Positions 1 to 6,863 of a DNA stretch of 8,262 nucleotides are shown piece after piece; position 1 is the stretch's first letter; the number at the start of each line of letters is the position of its first letter. Origin of the DNA: Candidatus Sumerlaeota bacterium (GTDB lineage Bacteria > Sumerlaeota > Sumerlaeia > JADFCT01). The position numbers and the translations under genes are program-made. Under the pieces are notes generated by a model that was given only the letters and a program-made list of their open reading frames with translations, was not told the DNA's origin and made no database searches. The DNA lies in NCBI GenBank assembly GCA_017161665.1, contig JADFCT010000164.1, positions 1 through 8,262 of the forward strand, written 5' to 3'.

Positions 1-124
1 AACCACGGCCAGTCCGCTATCTTTTCCTCAGGCCTTCGGGCTATTTACATGGCGAAGAATCACTCGTAAAGCATTGATATTTCTCGACTTACAAACCATT
101 CTGGCCTTTTCCAGCCAATAAGCG

Positions 125-152
125 TTGACTTGAAAGAGGGGAGGACTAAAAT
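125..152 (+). promoter_or_regulatory. Candidate sigma-70-type promoter of icd
   Basis: A TTGACT box (125-130, 5 of 6 to TTGACA) is followed after 16 bp by TAAAAT (147-152, 5 of 6 to TATAAT). Transcription would begin near 159 and leave a leader of about 75 nt before the icd start codon. This is the best promoter match I found upstream of icd. It is inferred from the consensus alone; the organism's own sigma-factor preference is unknown. Confidence 0.5.
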
Positions 153-185
153 TTCAATCCCTTGCGCAAACGCAGCGGCGGGATT

Positions 186-203
186 TGTTTGCCGAGACAA
201 ACA
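186..203 (+). promoter_or_regulatory. Inverted repeat in the icd leader
   Basis: TGTTTG (186-191) and CAAACA (198-203) are perfect reverse complements around a 6-nt centre, CCGAGA. The dyad lies between the candidate promoter and the icd ribosome binding site, ending 32 nt before the ATG. It could be a repressor half-site pair or a weak RNA hairpin. Six-base arms are short, so chance is possible. Confidence 0.25.
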
Positions 204-235
204 TAAATAGAATACCTCATTCCAGGAGATAGATT

Positions 236-1483
236 ATGGCTGAATTCAAAAATCTGACAGTCGGCTCGGAAGGCGAAGCGATTACGCTGGGGCGTCGCGG
301 CAAACTGCGTGTGCCTGACAATCCGATCATTCCCTTCATCGAAGGCGACGGCATCGGCGGCGACATCACACGCGCCTCCATGCGGGTGTGGGACGCCGCA
401 GTGGCCAAGGCCTTTGACGGCAAGCGGAAGGTGGCCTGGCTGGAGGTCTATGCCGGCGAAAAAGCCTATGAAAAATTCGGCGAATGGATCCCCGAGGACA
501 CGTTCGAAGCGCTGCGTCAGTTTCATGTCTCCATCAAGGGGCCTTTGACGACGCCCGTCGGCGGCGGCATCCGCAGCCTGAACGTCACCTTCCGTCAGGT
601 CCTCGATCTGTATTCCTGTGTGCGCCCGGTGCGTTATTTCCGCGGCGTGCCCAGCCCGGTCAAACGGCCCGGTGATCTGGATGTAGTCATTTTTCGTGAA
701 AATACCGAAGATGTCTATTCGGGCATCGAGTATCGCGAAGGCACGGATGCAGCTCAAAAGGTCATCGACTTCCTGAACCATGAGATGGGCGCTCACGTCC
801 GTCCTGATTCGGGCGTGGGCATTAAGCCCATCTCCATTACCGGGACGAAACGCCATGTGCGCAAGGCGATCCAATATGCCATCGCCAACAAACTCCCCAA
901 GGTCACGCTTGTCCACAAGGGGAACATCATGAAGTTCACGGAAGGCGCCTTCCGCGACTGGGGCTACGAACTGGCCCGCGAGGAATTCGCCGACAAGGTC
1001 ATCACCGAAGAGGACGTGTGGAGCAAGCACAACGGCGAAATCCCCAAGGGGATGATTATGATCAATGACCGGATCGCGGACAGCATTTTCCAACAGGTCT
1101 TGCTGCGCCCCACCGAGTACTCTGTCCTCGTGACGCCGAACCTGAACGGCGATTATCTGTCGGACGCCTGCGCGGCGCAGGTCGGCGGCCTGGGCATGGC
1201 GCCGGGGGCCAATATCGGCGACACGGTGGCCCTCTTCGAGGCCACCCACGGCACAGCCCCCAAGTATGCCGGCAAAGACATGGTCAATCCCGGCTCCCTC
1301 ATGCTGTCGGGCGCCATGATGTTCGATCACATGGGCTGGAAAAAGGCCGCCACTTTGATCCGTCGCGGGATCCAGGGCGCCATCAAACAAAAGCGCGTGA
1401 CCTATGACCTCGAACGGCAGATGAAGGGCGCCACGAAAGTGTCCACCTCCCAATTCGCCGAGGCGATTGTGGAAAATATGTAA
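236..1483 (+). CDS. icd: NADP-dependent isocitrate dehydrogenase
   Basis: This enzyme oxidatively decarboxylates isocitrate to 2-oxoglutarate with NADP+ in the cytoplasmic TCA cycle. The 415-residue protein is almost the same length as E. coli Icd (416) and aligns with it to the end (final IVENM). The substrate loop RSLNVTFRQ (113-121) contains Ser114, equivalent to the Ser113 phosphorylated by AceK in E. coli, and Arg120. Arg130, Arg154, Tyr161 and Lys228 match the isocitrate and catalytic residues, and Asp282, Asp306 and Asp310 the metal ligands. Lys343, Tyr344, Val350, Tyr390 and Arg394 match the E. coli NADP-specificity set, so NADP rather than NAD is expected. The start is fixed by AGGAG at 224-228, 7 nt before the ATG. 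The gene appears monocistronic, with a promoter candidate upstream and a strong terminator 24 bp after the stop. Residue correspondences are from my memory of the E. coli enzyme. Confidence 0.97.
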   Translation: MAEFKNLTVGSEGEAITLGRRGKLRVPDNPIIPFIEGDGIGGDITRASMRVWDAAVAKAFDGKRKVAWLEVYAGEKAYEKFGEWIPEDTFEALRQFHVSIKGPLTTPVGGGIRSLNVTFRQVLDLYSCVRPVRYFRGVPSPVKRPGDLDVVIFRENTEDVYSGIEYREGTDAAQKVIDFLNHEMGAHVRPDSGVGIKPISITGTKRHVRKAIQYAIANKLPKVTLVHKGNIMKFTEGAFRDWGYELAREEFADKVITEEDVWSKHNGEIPKGMIMINDRIADSIFQQVLLRPTEYSVLVTPNLNGDYLSDACAAQVGGLGMAPGANIGDTVALFEATHGTAPKYAGKDMVNPGSLMLSGAMMFDHMGWKKAATLIRRGIQGAIKQKRVTYDLERQMKGATKVSTSQFAEAIVENM

Positions 1484-1507
1484 ATCCACCGGCTCAAAAG
1501 GCCACGA

Positions 1508-1570
1508 AGACCCGACCGACGCGGGCTGTCCCCTGGGCGCCAGCCCGCCTCCGGTCGGGTCTCTTTTTTT
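1508..1570 (+). terminator. Rho-independent terminator of icd
   Basis: An 11-bp outer stem (1508-1518 with 1552-1562) encloses an 8-bp inner stem (GCGGGCTG, 1521-1528, with CAGCCCGC, 1541-1548) and a 12-nt loop. Seven T residues follow at 1564-1570. The small internal bulge (2 nt on the left, 3 nt on the right) does not weaken the call. It works in the plus direction, starts 24 bp after the icd stop codon and should insulate icd from the next gene. Confidence 0.93.
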
Positions 1571-1631
1571 GGGTGGAACCAGCCCGGCCGGATGCCGATG
1601 ATAAGCCATCTGCACACAGGAGACTGTTCTG

Positions 1632-1943
1632 ATGATTCACGTGATCGCCACGATCCAGATCGCTCCGGGCCGCCGTCCGGAATTTCTGAAGATTTTCAAC
1701 GCCAACGTGCCCGCCGTTCGAGCCGAAGACGGCTGCCTGGCCTACGAACCGACTATCGACATCGCCACCGAGTTTCCGCGCCAAATCCCCCTGCTCCCCG
1801 ACGCGGTGACGGTGGTGGAACAATGGGAGAGCCTGGACCACTTGCGCGCCCACCTCGCCGCCCCTCACATGGCCGCCTATCGCGAAGCGGTCAAAGACTT
1901 GGTCATCAGCGTCTCGCTTCAAGTATTGGAGGCGGCGGGATAG
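1632..1943 (+). CDS. Antibiotic biosynthesis monooxygenase (ABM) domain protein, YgiN-like
   Basis: This is a single-domain dimeric alpha+beta barrel (ferredoxin-like) protein of 103 residues, the usual length for the ABM/YgiN family. Features seen are the first strand MIHVIATIQI with the APGRRPEF turn, the Glu-Gln-Trp segment (Glu63, Trp65) on the central strand, and the following helix LDHLRAHLAAPHMAAY with His74 and His79, the family's signature region. Relatives include quinol monooxygenases, heme-degrading enzymes and many members of unknown role, so the substrate cannot be read from the sequence. No signal peptide or membrane segment is present; it should be cytoplasmic. The start is supported by AGGAG at 1618-1622, 9 nt before the ATG. 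It follows the icd terminator, so it probably has its own promoter, which I could not identify. No functional link with icd is evident. Confidence 0.85.
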   Translation: MIHVIATIQIAPGRRPEFLKIFNANVPAVRAEDGCLAYEPTIDIATEFPRQIPLLPDAVTVVEQWESLDHLRAHLAAPHMAAYREAVKDLVISVSLQVLEAAG

Positions 1944-1961
1944 ACATTATCCATCGTTGAG

Positions 1962-1988
1962 TCATCTGCGTGATCTGCGTCATCTGTG
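1962..1988. repeat. Three tandem 9-nt degenerate repeats (TCATCTGCG type)
   Basis: Three consecutive 9-nt units are seen: TCATCTGCG (1962-1970), TGATCTGCG (1971-1979) and TCATCTGTG (1980-1988). CG and a run of six T (1991-1996) follow. They lie in the 106-bp gap between the convergent ABM and glycosyltransferase genes. I recall similar strings of this unit between genes in many unrelated environmental bacteria, but I could not check this. There is no stem in the repeat itself, so the T run alone does not make it an intrinsic terminator. Confidence 0.6.
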
Positions 1989-2049
1989 CGTTTTTTCGAT
2001 GCGCTGGTTTTCAGAGGATTTGCTGCATCGCGGCTCTTTTCATCCCGTT

Positions 2050-3132
2050 TCACGCCACGCACCAATAATCCCGTCCTTCCACGAATCCTCTTTCGTTCAG
2101 TTCGGCGCGGATGTCGTTGCGGACGCGGTTGGAGGCTTTGGAGCCGACCGCCACAAGGATGAGGGGTTGGGGGGCGCCGTCGGTGGGCGGGATCAGGGCC
2201 TCCACTCCCCGCACGAGGATCCGGGGATCGCCCGGGCCGGGCGCGGCGACGGTGGCCACGTGGCCGCCGATTTTGCGGGGGTCGATGTCGATGAAGTCGA
2301 TGGGAAGAAAGCCCCGGGCCGCCAGGCATTTGAAGAGTTTCTTTCCATACCGACCGGCGCCCCAGATGCGCCAGGGGCGGTCCTTCAGCAGAGCCCGGAT
2401 CAGATAATGGGCCTTGCACCGGAGAAAGTTTTCGAGCGAATAGCGCGAATCGGCTCGGGTGGCGCGTGTGGGGCCGTCGCGCCAGAAAAATAATGTTTCG
2501 GGGCATTTGACGAACTGGGCGCCCGTCTCGAACAGGCGCAGCCACAGGTCATAGTCCTCGGCCCAGCCCGGATCGCGATAGCCGCCCGCGCGCTCAAAGG
2601 CCGAGCAACGCATCACGACGGTGGGATGAGCCAGGGGGCTTTCGATAAAGCGTTCGCGCTCCATAGCCGCATGGGTTTCCAGCCCATTGATCCAGCGCAT
2701 ATAACGCGCCATGCCGGGCTGGGGCTCCTGCCCCGCGGGAAGGGCGACGTGACACGAGCATACGTCGGCGCTCGTGCGATTCAGAGTGTCAATCTGCCGT
2801 TCCAGCCGCTGGGGAGCGCACTGGTCGTCGGCGTCCATACGGGCGATGAGTTCCCCGCGCGCGACCGAAACCCCTCGCTCAAGAGCCTTGACCAGTCCGG
2901 CGTGTTCGGCGGCGATGGGCGCGATTCGTCCGTCCTCCCGAGCCAGCGAGCGAACAATGCCAAGCGAGCCATCGGTCGATCCATCATCGACGACGATCAA
3001 TTCCAGGTCGCGCCAGGTCTGATCCAGAATGGAACGCGCCGCGCCCTCAATGGTATCCGCTGCGTTATAGACGGGCATGACAACGGATACGCGCGGGGCC
3101 GGTCGGCGGCGGTTTCGGAAGGGCGCCGTCAT
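2050..3132 (-). CDS. Family 2 glycosyltransferase with C-terminal Rossmann-like domain
   Basis: This is probably a cytoplasmic inverting glycosyltransferase that moves a sugar from a nucleotide-sugar to a surface glycan or lipid acceptor. The GT-A domain spans about 14-235. It shows RVSVVMPVYN (14-23), VVDDGSTDGS (47-56), the metal-binding Asp100-Ala-Asp102 followed by Asp103, and the Glu192-Asp193-Tyr-Asp195 segment that usually carries the catalytic base. There is no membrane segment. Residues from about 252 form a second domain opening with WRIWGAGRYGKK, a glycine-rich nucleotide-binding turn, then FIDIDPRKIGG and a LVAVGS strand, like a Rossmann-type domain. The total of 360 residues is longer than a bare GT2 domain because of this extension. 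Its ATG overlaps the stop of the upstream YfhO-like gene (ATGA, 3129-3132), and I see no strong ribosome binding site, so translational coupling is likely. Donor and acceptor are unknown. Confidence 0.88.
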   Translation of the reverse strand: MTAPFRNRRRPAPRVSVVMPVYNAADTIEGAARSILDQTWRDLELIVVDDGSTDGSLGIVRSLAREDGRIAPIAAEHAGLVKALERGVSVARGELIARMDADDQCAPQRLERQIDTLNRTSADVCSCHVALPAGQEPQPGMARYMRWINGLETHAAMERERFIESPLAHPTVVMRCSAFERAGGYRDPGWAEDYDLWLRLFETGAQFVKCPETLFFWRDGPTRATRADSRYSLENFLRCKAHYLIRALLKDRPWRIWGAGRYGKKLFKCLAARGFLPIDFIDIDPRKIGGHVATVAAPGPGDPRILVRGVEALIPPTDGAPQPLILVAVGSKASNRVRNDIRAELNERGFVEGRDYWCVA

Positions 3133-5507
3133 GCGGCTTCGTCCGTGGTTCGGGTGGGGCGACGGCGGACACAGAGGACGATCAGCAAAAGAACGCCGAT
3201 GGCCAATCCCCCCAAGCCCTCGTTCAAGCCGGGGGGATAATAGTTCAGTTCCACCAATTGGGATTTCTCCGAAGGCATCAAGGGAATTTGGAGCAAGGGC
3301 GCGTCCACCAACTCCACGGCTTCACCGTCAACCCGCGCAATCCATCCCTCCAGGGCGCTGTCATAAACCTGCAACCGGCTTTCGGCTGTGAGTGGTGAGA
3401 CAACAGCCTGAAAACCATTGGCGGAGCGCGACCATTCGATCACGGGCGCCGGCGTCAGGGGGCGACCGGAAACATTCAGGATCTGCGCATACGGGACAAC
3501 CGAGGGCGGCCGGACCAGGACAAACTCCGTCGCCTCGGTTGTGGCGCTGTCACCCATGGGTAGGATGTCACCTTTGGGGCGAAAGCCCATCTCGACTAAA
3601 ACCCGGTCCGGGAAATCGCTCTGCGTGACGATGGCGCCCCACGGCGCGGGCTCCGTCAACAGAGCGGCCTGCCAGGATATAAGGCCAAAGTGACGGCTGC
3701 GGTTGGGGACGCCATTGACCGTGGCGAGCCATTGTGAGTATTTGCGCGGGATGAAGGGATCATAGCCCTGAACATCCTCCAGCCCATGGAGGCCCGAAAG
3801 ATTCGGCAGGAGTAGATGCGGAAAGGCGGGTCGTTCATAGGCGCCGGAATAGCCGCCCGTCAGATCCAATGTCAGATAGCGCGGATTGGACGACGGCCCC
3901 AAAACCTCTTTCAGGCGCCGGGCAACAGGCGTTTCCAGACGCGATGGCGCGATGACCTTGGTGTCCACATGGCGCACGGAAAAAGCCAACGCCCCCAGGG
4001 CGATTCCCAAACCAAAACATAAAACGACGCCATCCACAGATAAATCGCGCCGACGGCCCAGAACGATGAGCATCGCGCCGCTAAGAAAGCCCAACGCCGA
4101 CAGAGCGATACAGACTGAGAAGACTACGCCTACAGGACCCCACCCCACAAAAGACTCTACGGATTCAGGCGCCCGGCCGCCGTTCCAGACAGTGGCGGCG
4201 AACAGCGCTCCAGCAAGAACCACTGCGCCGACGAACACGCCCCCGCCGCCCCATCGGGTCGACCGCAGGGATACGCCTTGGGGAGTCCGATGCGTATAAA
4301 TGCGGTTCCACAGACCGTCCATGGCGGTCCAAAGACCGATCCCCCCCAGAACCGCCATCCAGACCTGAACGACGGACAGAATCCGCTGGGGATCGTGAAA
4401 ACTCTTGTACAGGGGAAACAATCGGTAAAGGACGGCCCCCATGGTGTGATTGCAGAAAAGCAGATTGATCACCAACGCAATCCAGAGAGCGCGAAGGGGT
4501 CCGGGACGGTGAATCCGCAAAAGAGAGGCGCCAACAAAAAGCAATCCCGCCACCGAAAAAAAGCATGTCTTCTCGGCGTTCTCGAAAAAAATCCCCGTCC
4601 CTTCGTCAAAAGTCCCTCCCGTAAAAACCTTCCAGAAATACCAGAACGGCAGGGTTCCACATTCGACTTCCGGCCAGGCCAGGCCCTGAGCGCGATCACA
4701 CAGGGACAGGAACCGAACGGTGGGAATGAGTTGTGGGGCGGCCAGACACACGCCAAGACCACCAAAAAGGAGCGTTGCCCACAGGGGGCCCCATCGACCG
4801 GCAGTCAGGGCGGTCAGTCGGCTGCTATCCGGGGCCCCTTCGCCTTCGCGTGACGGAGCCGCAAAAGGAAAGACAAACAATAGCCCCAACAGACCATAGT
4901 TCAGGGCCGAGTACCATGCGATTTGAGGCGCGCCGGCCAAAAGTTGGAAGGCCCAGAAAACGGCGCAGGCGATAAACCAGATCGGTCGCCCCGTTTGAAG
5001 AAATCGAATCATTCCCCAGACAACCCATGGGATCCAGGCCGTCACATCCAGATAGGCGCCAAAGGCCAGATGGGCCCACGTCCAGCTGTTCCCCACGGTC
5101 AGAGCGGCCGCGACGAGGGCCGCGCTTCGGCGCCGGACCAGCGCCCAGGTCAGTTGATAAGTCCCCCAGGCGGCGATGAGGATATGGAGCGGCCAGACCG
5201 CCATATAAAGCGCCCCGACGGGCCAGAGCAGGAAAGGCCAATGAAAGGGATGGAGCAGGCCCCATTGCGGATTCGCCAGCAGCGGCGTGCCGAGATAATA
5301 GGAACGATTCCAGAAGGGGGCCTCTCCCCGCCCCAGCAATTCCGCGGCATGGAACCGCGCCGGATAGAACTGGGTTACGGTATCCATGAAAAAGGGAATC
5401 CATCCGTGGAAAAGGGAAGGGGCAAAGAGGACCAGAACCACACCGGCAATGCCGCAATAAGCCCAGGCATGGCCGCGCTCATTCGATTTCGTCAAAGACT
5501 TCGTCAT
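3129..5507 (-). CDS. YfhO-like multi-pass membrane protein (GT-C type)
   Basis: This is a large integral membrane protein of 792 residues (from the ATG at 5507), resembling the YfhO family; members are thought to be lipid-phosphate-sugar-dependent glycosyltransferases or to act in polymer glycosylation. The first membrane helix is about 17-35, then an outer loop with Asp42 (PFFMDTVTQFYP), the position of the acidic residue expected in GT-C enzymes, and the typical GEAPFWNRSYYLGTPL segment (61-76). Roughly a dozen hydrophobic helices follow to about 510. A soluble region (about 512-762) contains the GLEDVQGYDPFIPRKYSQWL stretch and ends in GWIARVDGEAVEL, both YfhO-like. A last helix (about 763-781) precedes an Arg-rich cytoplasmic end. 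The start region reads GTG ATG ATG; AGG just upstream sits 5 nt before the third codon, so I chose 5507, but 5513 or 5510 is possible. The GT2 gene overlaps its stop by 4 bp, suggesting joint action. Confidence 0.82.
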   Translation of the reverse strand: MTKSLTKSNERGHAWAYCGIAGVVLVLFAPSLFHGWIPFFMDTVTQFYPARFHAAELLGRGEAPFWNRSYYLGTPLLANPQWGLLHPFHWPFLLWPVGALYMAVWPLHILIAAWGTYQLTWALVRRRSAALVAAALTVGNSWTWAHLAFGAYLDVTAWIPWVVWGMIRFLQTGRPIWFIACAVFWAFQLLAGAPQIAWYSALNYGLLGLLFVFPFAAPSREGEGAPDSSRLTALTAGRWGPLWATLLFGGLGVCLAAPQLIPTVRFLSLCDRAQGLAWPEVECGTLPFWYFWKVFTGGTFDEGTGIFFENAEKTCFFSVAGLLFVGASLLRIHRPGPLRALWIALVINLLFCNHTMGAVLYRLFPLYKSFHDPQRILSVVQVWMAVLGGIGLWTAMDGLWNRIYTHRTPQGVSLRSTRWGGGGVFVGAVVLAGALFAATVWNGGRAPESVESFVGWGPVGVVFSVCIALSALGFLSGAMLIVLGRRRDLSVDGVVLCFGLGIALGALAFSVRHVDTKVIAPSRLETPVARRLKEVLGPSSNPRYLTLDLTGGYSGAYERPAFPHLLLPNLSGLHGLEDVQGYDPFIPRKYSQWLATVNGVPNRSRHFGLISWQAALLTEPAPWGAIVTQSDFPDRVLVEMGFRPKGDILPMGDSATTEATEFVLVRPPSVVPYAQILNVSGRPLTPAPVIEWSRSANGFQAVVSPLTAESRLQVYDSALEGWIARVDGEAVELVDAPLLQIPLMPSEKSQLVELNYYPPGLNEGLGGLAIGVLLLIVLCVRRRPTRTTDEAA

Positions 5508-5545
5508 CATCACCTGTCCGAAATGGGCGAAATCCGTTCATATCC

Positions 5546-5566
5546 CCAGCGCGAACCGGGCGCTGG
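5546..5566 (-). promoter_or_regulatory. Hairpin between the FkbM and YfhO-like genes
   Basis: CCAGCGC (5546-5552) and GCGCTGG (5560-5566) form a perfect 7-bp, GC-rich stem with a 7-nt loop, starting about 12 nt after the FkbM stop codon on the minus strand. No T run follows, so it is not a standard intrinsic terminator. It could stabilise the upstream message, mark a processing site or partly attenuate transcription into the next two genes. Its role is inferred from position only. Confidence 0.4.
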
Positions 5567-5578
5567 CGACATAAACGA

Positions 5579-6823
5579 TTAGAAGCAATGCCTGCGCGCC
5601 TCATCCAAGCGCGCCTGACACTCGGTATCCTCCGGATTGCGTTCGATCAACCGGTCATAATGCGCCACTGCCCGGGCCCAGTCTTTCCGGGCGCATAGCC
5701 AATGGGCCAGATGCCCGCGCAGGTGATCGAGCTCCGGTCGTTCTGCCAGTAGCGCCTCGGCTTTCTCAATAGCCACGTCCAGATCCCCTTCGGCGGCGCA
5801 AAGAATCAGGCGGCGCGCCAGAACAGCCGGATGATTCTCCTGTTTCATTTCATCGATCATCGCCTGATATTCGTCCGCCGTCCAATCCGAAGCGCCAGCC
5901 GGCGGCGGCTGATAACCGGGAAGGGCGCGTCGCAGCGTCTCAATGTCGCGGGCATAGGTCAGATTTTCCAGTTCCCCTTTCTCCAGACGGCGTCGATCAA
6001 TGGCCTGTCCATCTTCATGAGCGCCCACATAGTCATACTGCCGGAAAAAGGCATGGAGATGACCGGGGCCATAGCCGTTGACGGTCAGCAGCCAGGGATT
6101 GGATTCAATAATGACCGCGTCAATCCGTTTGTCGGCCAACCAGGTTTCTAATCCACGCAGGGCGGGCAATTCATGCCCCTCCACGTCCATTTTCAACAGT
6201 CGGATGTGATCGACGCCCTCATCGTTGAGCGCTTCGGCGGCGGGAATGGTCTGAATGGCGACGACTTCGTGGGACGGGGTCATCCAGTTCACCGCGTCGC
6301 TCTGAATCAGACGGGATTGGCCACTGTGCGAGGCGAGGCCAAGGGCAAACTCGCCACGCCGGTCGGAACAGGCCCAATCGAACAGCACAGTCCGCGGCGC
6401 CCGATCCGAGGGCGCCGACGCCAGATGGGACACCAGGCGCGGATGGATGCGTGGATCGGGCTCGAACAAAATCATGCGCCCCTCCCGGCCGATTCGGTTC
6501 CCGGCCAGGGCTGCGGTATAGCCCACTTCGGCCCCCACATCCACATACGTGTCGCCCGGCTCCAGGAGTCGTTTGTATTGTGCGACCAGTTCCATTTCGT
6601 ACAGGCCCACCAGCATGAGGGCATGGAAGGGATGACGCGCGTCCAGATCCAACCGATACATGCCAACCGGCAAACGGATAAAGGGCGAGAGGCCGCCTTT
6701 TTGAAGAAGGCGTAACAACCGCAAACGCCAAAGGGCCCCATGACGCCCCAGAAGACGACCGGTCCAGGCATTGATTTGAGACAGAAGAAGGGAAGGCGGT
6801 CTGACCGTTGACGGATGATTCAT
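5579..6823 (-). CDS. FkbM-family methyltransferase with C-terminal TPR-like repeats
   Basis: This is an S-adenosylmethionine-dependent methyltransferase, most likely acting on the hydroxyl of a sugar or related glycan component. In the 414-residue protein the SAM-binding motif I is VDVGAEVGYTAALAG (94-108), where Glu99 replaces the usual Asn. The acidic residue after strand 2 is in FEPDP (120-124), and the family signature KMDVEGHE is at 211-218. The FkbM domain runs about 90-265. The segment 345-410 alternates small and aromatic residues in two helical hairpins (EGDLDVAIEKAEALLAERPE; KDWARAVAHYDRLIERNPED), typical of TPR units, probably for protein contacts. Residues 1-60 are basic and hydrophobic but show no clear membrane helix. 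AGGAG lies 14 nt before the ATG, too far for a normal site, so initiation may be weak. The gene begins 40 bp after the HU-like gene and is followed by two glycosylation genes, which supports a glycan role. Confidence 0.88.
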   Translation of the reverse strand: MNHPSTVRPPSLLLSQINAWTGRLLGRHGALWRLRLLRLLQKGGLSPFIRLPVGMYRLDLDARHPFHALMLVGLYEMELVAQYKRLLEPGDTYVDVGAEVGYTAALAGNRIGREGRMILFEPDPRIHPRLVSHLASAPSDRAPRTVLFDWACSDRRGEFALGLASHSGQSRLIQSDAVNWMTPSHEVVAIQTIPAAEALNDEGVDHIRLLKMDVEGHELPALRGLETWLADKRIDAVIIESNPWLLTVNGYGPGHLHAFFRQYDYVGAHEDGQAIDRRRLEKGELENLTYARDIETLRRALPGYQPPPAGASDWTADEYQAMIDEMKQENHPAVLARRLILCAAEGDLDVAIEKAEALLAERPELDHLRGHLAHWLCARKDWARAVAHYDRLIERNPEDTECQARLDEARRHCF

Positions 6824-6863
6824 GGAAGGCGCTCAGGCTCCTGAAGGGGAGTGTCGAGGAGGC

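Noticed and set aside
32..42. Small CTTCGG-capped stem as a terminator of an upstream gene
   Set aside because: Only about four pairs form, one of them a G-U wobble, and no T run follows.
1..121. Open frames entering from the left edge (stops at 67-69 and 119-121)
   Set aside because: The 22 and 39 residues available look unlike a protein end and carry no motif, so I cannot claim a partial gene.
146..1615. A 489-codon open frame on the minus strand, antisense to icd
   Set aside because: It lies almost wholly opposite a certain icd gene, its product matches no fold I recognise, and long antisense frames are expected opposite GC-rich genes with G/C-biased third positions.
1997..2030. CGATGC ... 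GCATCG dyad as a terminator between convergent genes
   Set aside because: The stem is 6 bp with a 22-nt loop, and no proper T run follows on either strand.
1957..2493. Plus-strand open frame of 178 codons over the 3' part of the glycosyltransferase gene
   Set aside because: It runs through the 9-nt repeat and then opposite the GT2 coding sequence, whose motifs are clear on the minus strand; the composition is that of a shadow frame.
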